This document shows, in pieces, positions 62,707 through 64,000 of a DNA stretch of 64,000 bases. The translations under genes and the position numbers were made by a program. Origin of the DNA: Flavobacteriaceae bacterium (GTDB taxonomy: Bacteria; Bacteroidota; Bacteroidia; Flavobacteriales; Flavobacteriaceae); the NCBI GenBank assembly GCA_030148025.1, contig JASBUG010000006.1, positions 97,800 through 161,799 of the forward strand, written 5' to 3'. The notes beneath the pieces were generated by a model that saw only the letters and a list, made by a program, of their open reading frames with translations, was not told the origin of the DNA and made no database searches. Position 1 is the first letter of the stretch; each line of letters opens with the position of its first letter.

Positions 62707-62864
62707 TAAAATTGAGTAATATCTCTTGATCACATTTATACAACTTTAATCAGGCATTAAACGATATATTCTTCCAAAATATAGTTTTAAACTCTTCTAA
62801 AGTTCACTAAGAAAATTATTTGCATTATAGAATTTGAATATAAAAAATTAAATTATTGTAATAA

Positions 62865-62894
62865 AAAAGCTCACGTTTTACTACGTGAGCTTTT
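62865..62894. terminator. Rho-independent terminator
   Basis: AAAAGCTCACGT and ACGTGAGCTTTT pair in a 12-bp stem around TTTACT. It follows the HTH gene by about 160 bp and insulates the mercury operon. Confidence 0.85.
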
Positions 62895-63232
62895 ATAGTA
62901 ATTATCCCTCTATAATAAATTACCAGTTTTCTATTTTGAGATAAATACTTTAAAGTATAAGTATTCTAAATGCTAATATACAAATAAAAAGAGTAAATAT
63001 AATCTTACTATTTAAATTAACATTTCTTTCTAAATCCAAGTTGATAACCTTCATTAAATTAAAGTAACTACTTTTCTATTCTTCCCCAAAACTGACATGT
63101 CAAATTACATAAAATGGCGTTATTATATTTTTTTACTTGATAGTATATCATTTCGGATATAATCATGCATCATGTAAACGGCAGCTATATAATAGTTTTT
63201 TGGTAAAAAAAATTGAATAAATTATTTAAGTA

Positions 63233-63263
63233 TTTGCTTAAATAAGCAATATTTGTAATTTTG
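63233..63263 (+). promoter_or_regulatory. Promoter and ArsR-type operator of the mercury genes
   Basis: TTTG (63233-63236), a 19-bp spacer and TAATTTTG (63256-63263) are a perfect bacteroidete promoter. The palindrome TTGCTTAAATAAGCAA (63234-63249) covers the -33 box, as expected for a repressor site. The -7 box ends 4 bp before the ATG, so the transcript may be leaderless. Confidence 0.75.
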
Positions 63264-63267
63264 TTTC

Positions 63268-63642
63268 ATGGAAAATAATTCTTGCATCAGACAACAAGCA
63301 GATATTAAACAGATAAACCGATGCAAAGACACAGTTTCGGAATTAAACGAATCTTTCGACTATTTGGCAAATGGTCTTTCATTAGTTGGAAATAGTGTAA
63401 GATTAAAAATACTTTACCTAATCTTTGAAGAAAAACGACTTTGCGTTTGTGATTTAAGTGATATTCTCGGAATGAATATTTCTGCTATCTCTCAACATTT
63501 GAGAAAAATGAAAGATAGAAATCTATTAGAAACAGAAAGAAATGCTCAAACAATTTTTTATTCTCTCACGTCTGAATACGAAAAAATGCTAAATCCGTTT
63601 TTTAAGATACTTGATAAAAACAAAATTTTAGAAACGATATGA
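63268..63642 (+). CDS. ArsR/SmtB-family metal-responsive repressor
   Basis: 124 residues. A winged helix with VGNSVRLKILYLIFEEKRLC, the metal-site motif LCVCDLSDILGMNIS (two Cys in the recognition-adjacent helix) and SAISQHLRKMKDRNLLETER is typical of ArsR/SmtB. A second Cys-containing N-terminus (CIRQQADIKQINRC) could complete a soft-metal site. It probably represses its own operon from the palindrome over the -33 box and releases on Hg(II) or a similar ion. It overlaps the MerT-like gene by 4 bp (ATGA). Confidence 0.88.
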   Translation: MENNSCIRQQADIKQINRCKDTVSELNESFDYLANGLSLVGNSVRLKILYLIFEEKRLCVCDLSDILGMNISAISQHLRKMKDRNLLETERNAQTIFYSLTSEYEKMLNPFFKILDKNKILETI

Positions 63643-64000
63643 AAAGTGAAAACAAATTAATTGGTGCAGGTTTGTTAACTGCAATTACAGCTTCATTATG
63701 CTGTATTACACCTGTTTTGGCTCTAATCGCAGGAACAAGCGGAATTGCTTCAACATTTTCTTGGATAGAACCTTTTAGACCTTATTTAATTGGACTGACA
63801 ATTTTAGTTCTTGGTTTTGCTTGGTATCAAAAACTAAAACCTCAAAAAGAAATTGACTGCGAATGTGATACGGAAGAGAAATCAAAATTTACGCAGTCAA
63901 AAAAGTTTTTAGGAATCGTAACTGTAGTTGCAATTGTAATGTTGGCTTTTCCATACTATTCAGAAATTTTTTACCCAAACACAAAAAAGCAAATAATCTT
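63639..64000 (+). CDS. MerT/MerTP mercuric transport protein (cut by window end)
   Basis: 120 codons are present, without stop. The first helix carries the Cys pair that binds Hg(II) (ITASLCCITPVLALIAG), followed by a second helix (YLIGLTILVLGFAWYQ), a cytoplasmic DCEC pair (KEIDCECDTEEK) and a third helix (FLGIVTVVAIVMLAF). This is the MerT layout. Bacteroidota usually have a MerTP fusion with a C-terminal heavy-metal-associated domain, which would lie beyond the window. It imports Hg(II) for reduction by MerA, not visible here. Coupled to the ArsR-type gene. Confidence 0.85.
   Translation, partial: MKSENKLIGAGLLTAITASLCCITPVLALIAGTSGIASTFSWIEPFRPYLIGLTILVLGFAWYQKLKPQKEIDCECDTEEKSKFTQSKKFLGIVTVVAIVMLAFPYYSEIFYPNTKKQII

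Larger units (their letters stand above)
62707..63267. other. Intergenic region with terminator and mercury-operon promoter
   Basis: 561 bp, AT-rich. The left part holds a terminator (62865-62894) and the right end the promoter/operator of the ArsR-type gene (63233-63263). Between them no gene or clear structure is seen. Confidence 0.6.

Noticed and set aside
1..64000. CRISPR arrays, rRNA operons and insertion sequences
   Set aside because: No regularly spaced repeats, rRNA segments or transposase genes were found.

Overview
The window is low-GC DNA from a member of the Bacteroidota, almost certainly a marine-type Flavobacteriaceae. Evidence for this is a type IX secretion C-terminal domain, SusC/SusD proteins, bacteroidete promoters (TTTG-N18/19-TAnnTTTG), flavobacterial DUF families and a bacteroidete-type Tra conjugation operon. 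There is no rRNA operon, CRISPR array or intact tRNA gene.

Left part, 1-34,814: ordinary chromosome. It holds a Crp/Fnr regulator, ChrA, a membrane glycosyltransferase carrying an in-frame dispersed repeat, and a T9SS-exported P-domain protein. Next comes a leftward group of an RluB-like protein lacking its catalytic Asp, a nitrilase, a UbiA prenyltransferase, mevalonate kinase and diphosphomevalonate decarboxylase. Then come a LacI regulator, a flavoprotein, TesB, a K+ channel and a 1,226-residue lipoprotein that joins a phosphoesterase, a kinase-like segment and an outer-membrane barrel. An HD domain fused to a Pycsar-type membrane effector is translationally coupled to a pentapeptide-repeat protein. 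A MacB-type efflux set lies opposite an AraC regulator, followed by an erythromycin-esterase-like lipoprotein and an ABC-2/DUF3526/DUF5916 operon.

Right part, about 34,868 to beyond 64,000: an integrative conjugative element. Its left junction cuts a tRNA-Leu(TAG) gene at the anticodon loop, next to a tyrosine recombinase. Behind it lie the transfer genes traN-M-K-ssb-J-I-G-F-E, a divergent amidase, and a probable defence cassette (sce7726-like nuclease, beta/sce7725-like protein, HigB/HigA-ImmA pair). A replication-like module (winged helix plus DnaC-like ATPase), an Xis-like HTH protein with a leader terminator, and RteC follow. No relaxase, coupling protein or right end is in view.

The most interesting cargo is at 50.7-61.5 kb: an alpha-oxoamine synthase fused to an acyltransferase, a STAS-like protein with a PAS-like/AraC regulator, and a MauE-DUF6520 operon facing a SusC-SusD-TlpA operon. 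The divergent region upstream of the synthase and the region upstream of mauE each carry a tandem pair of the same 19-nt site at a 21-bp period. This suggests one AraC-controlled regulon that may link an amino-ketone or lipid product, a small exported two-cysteine peptide, thiol redox proteins and a TonB-dependent importer. A structured non-coding region follows (61.55-62.4 kb), then an HTH gene and the start of a mercury operon (ArsR-type regulator plus MerT/MerTP).
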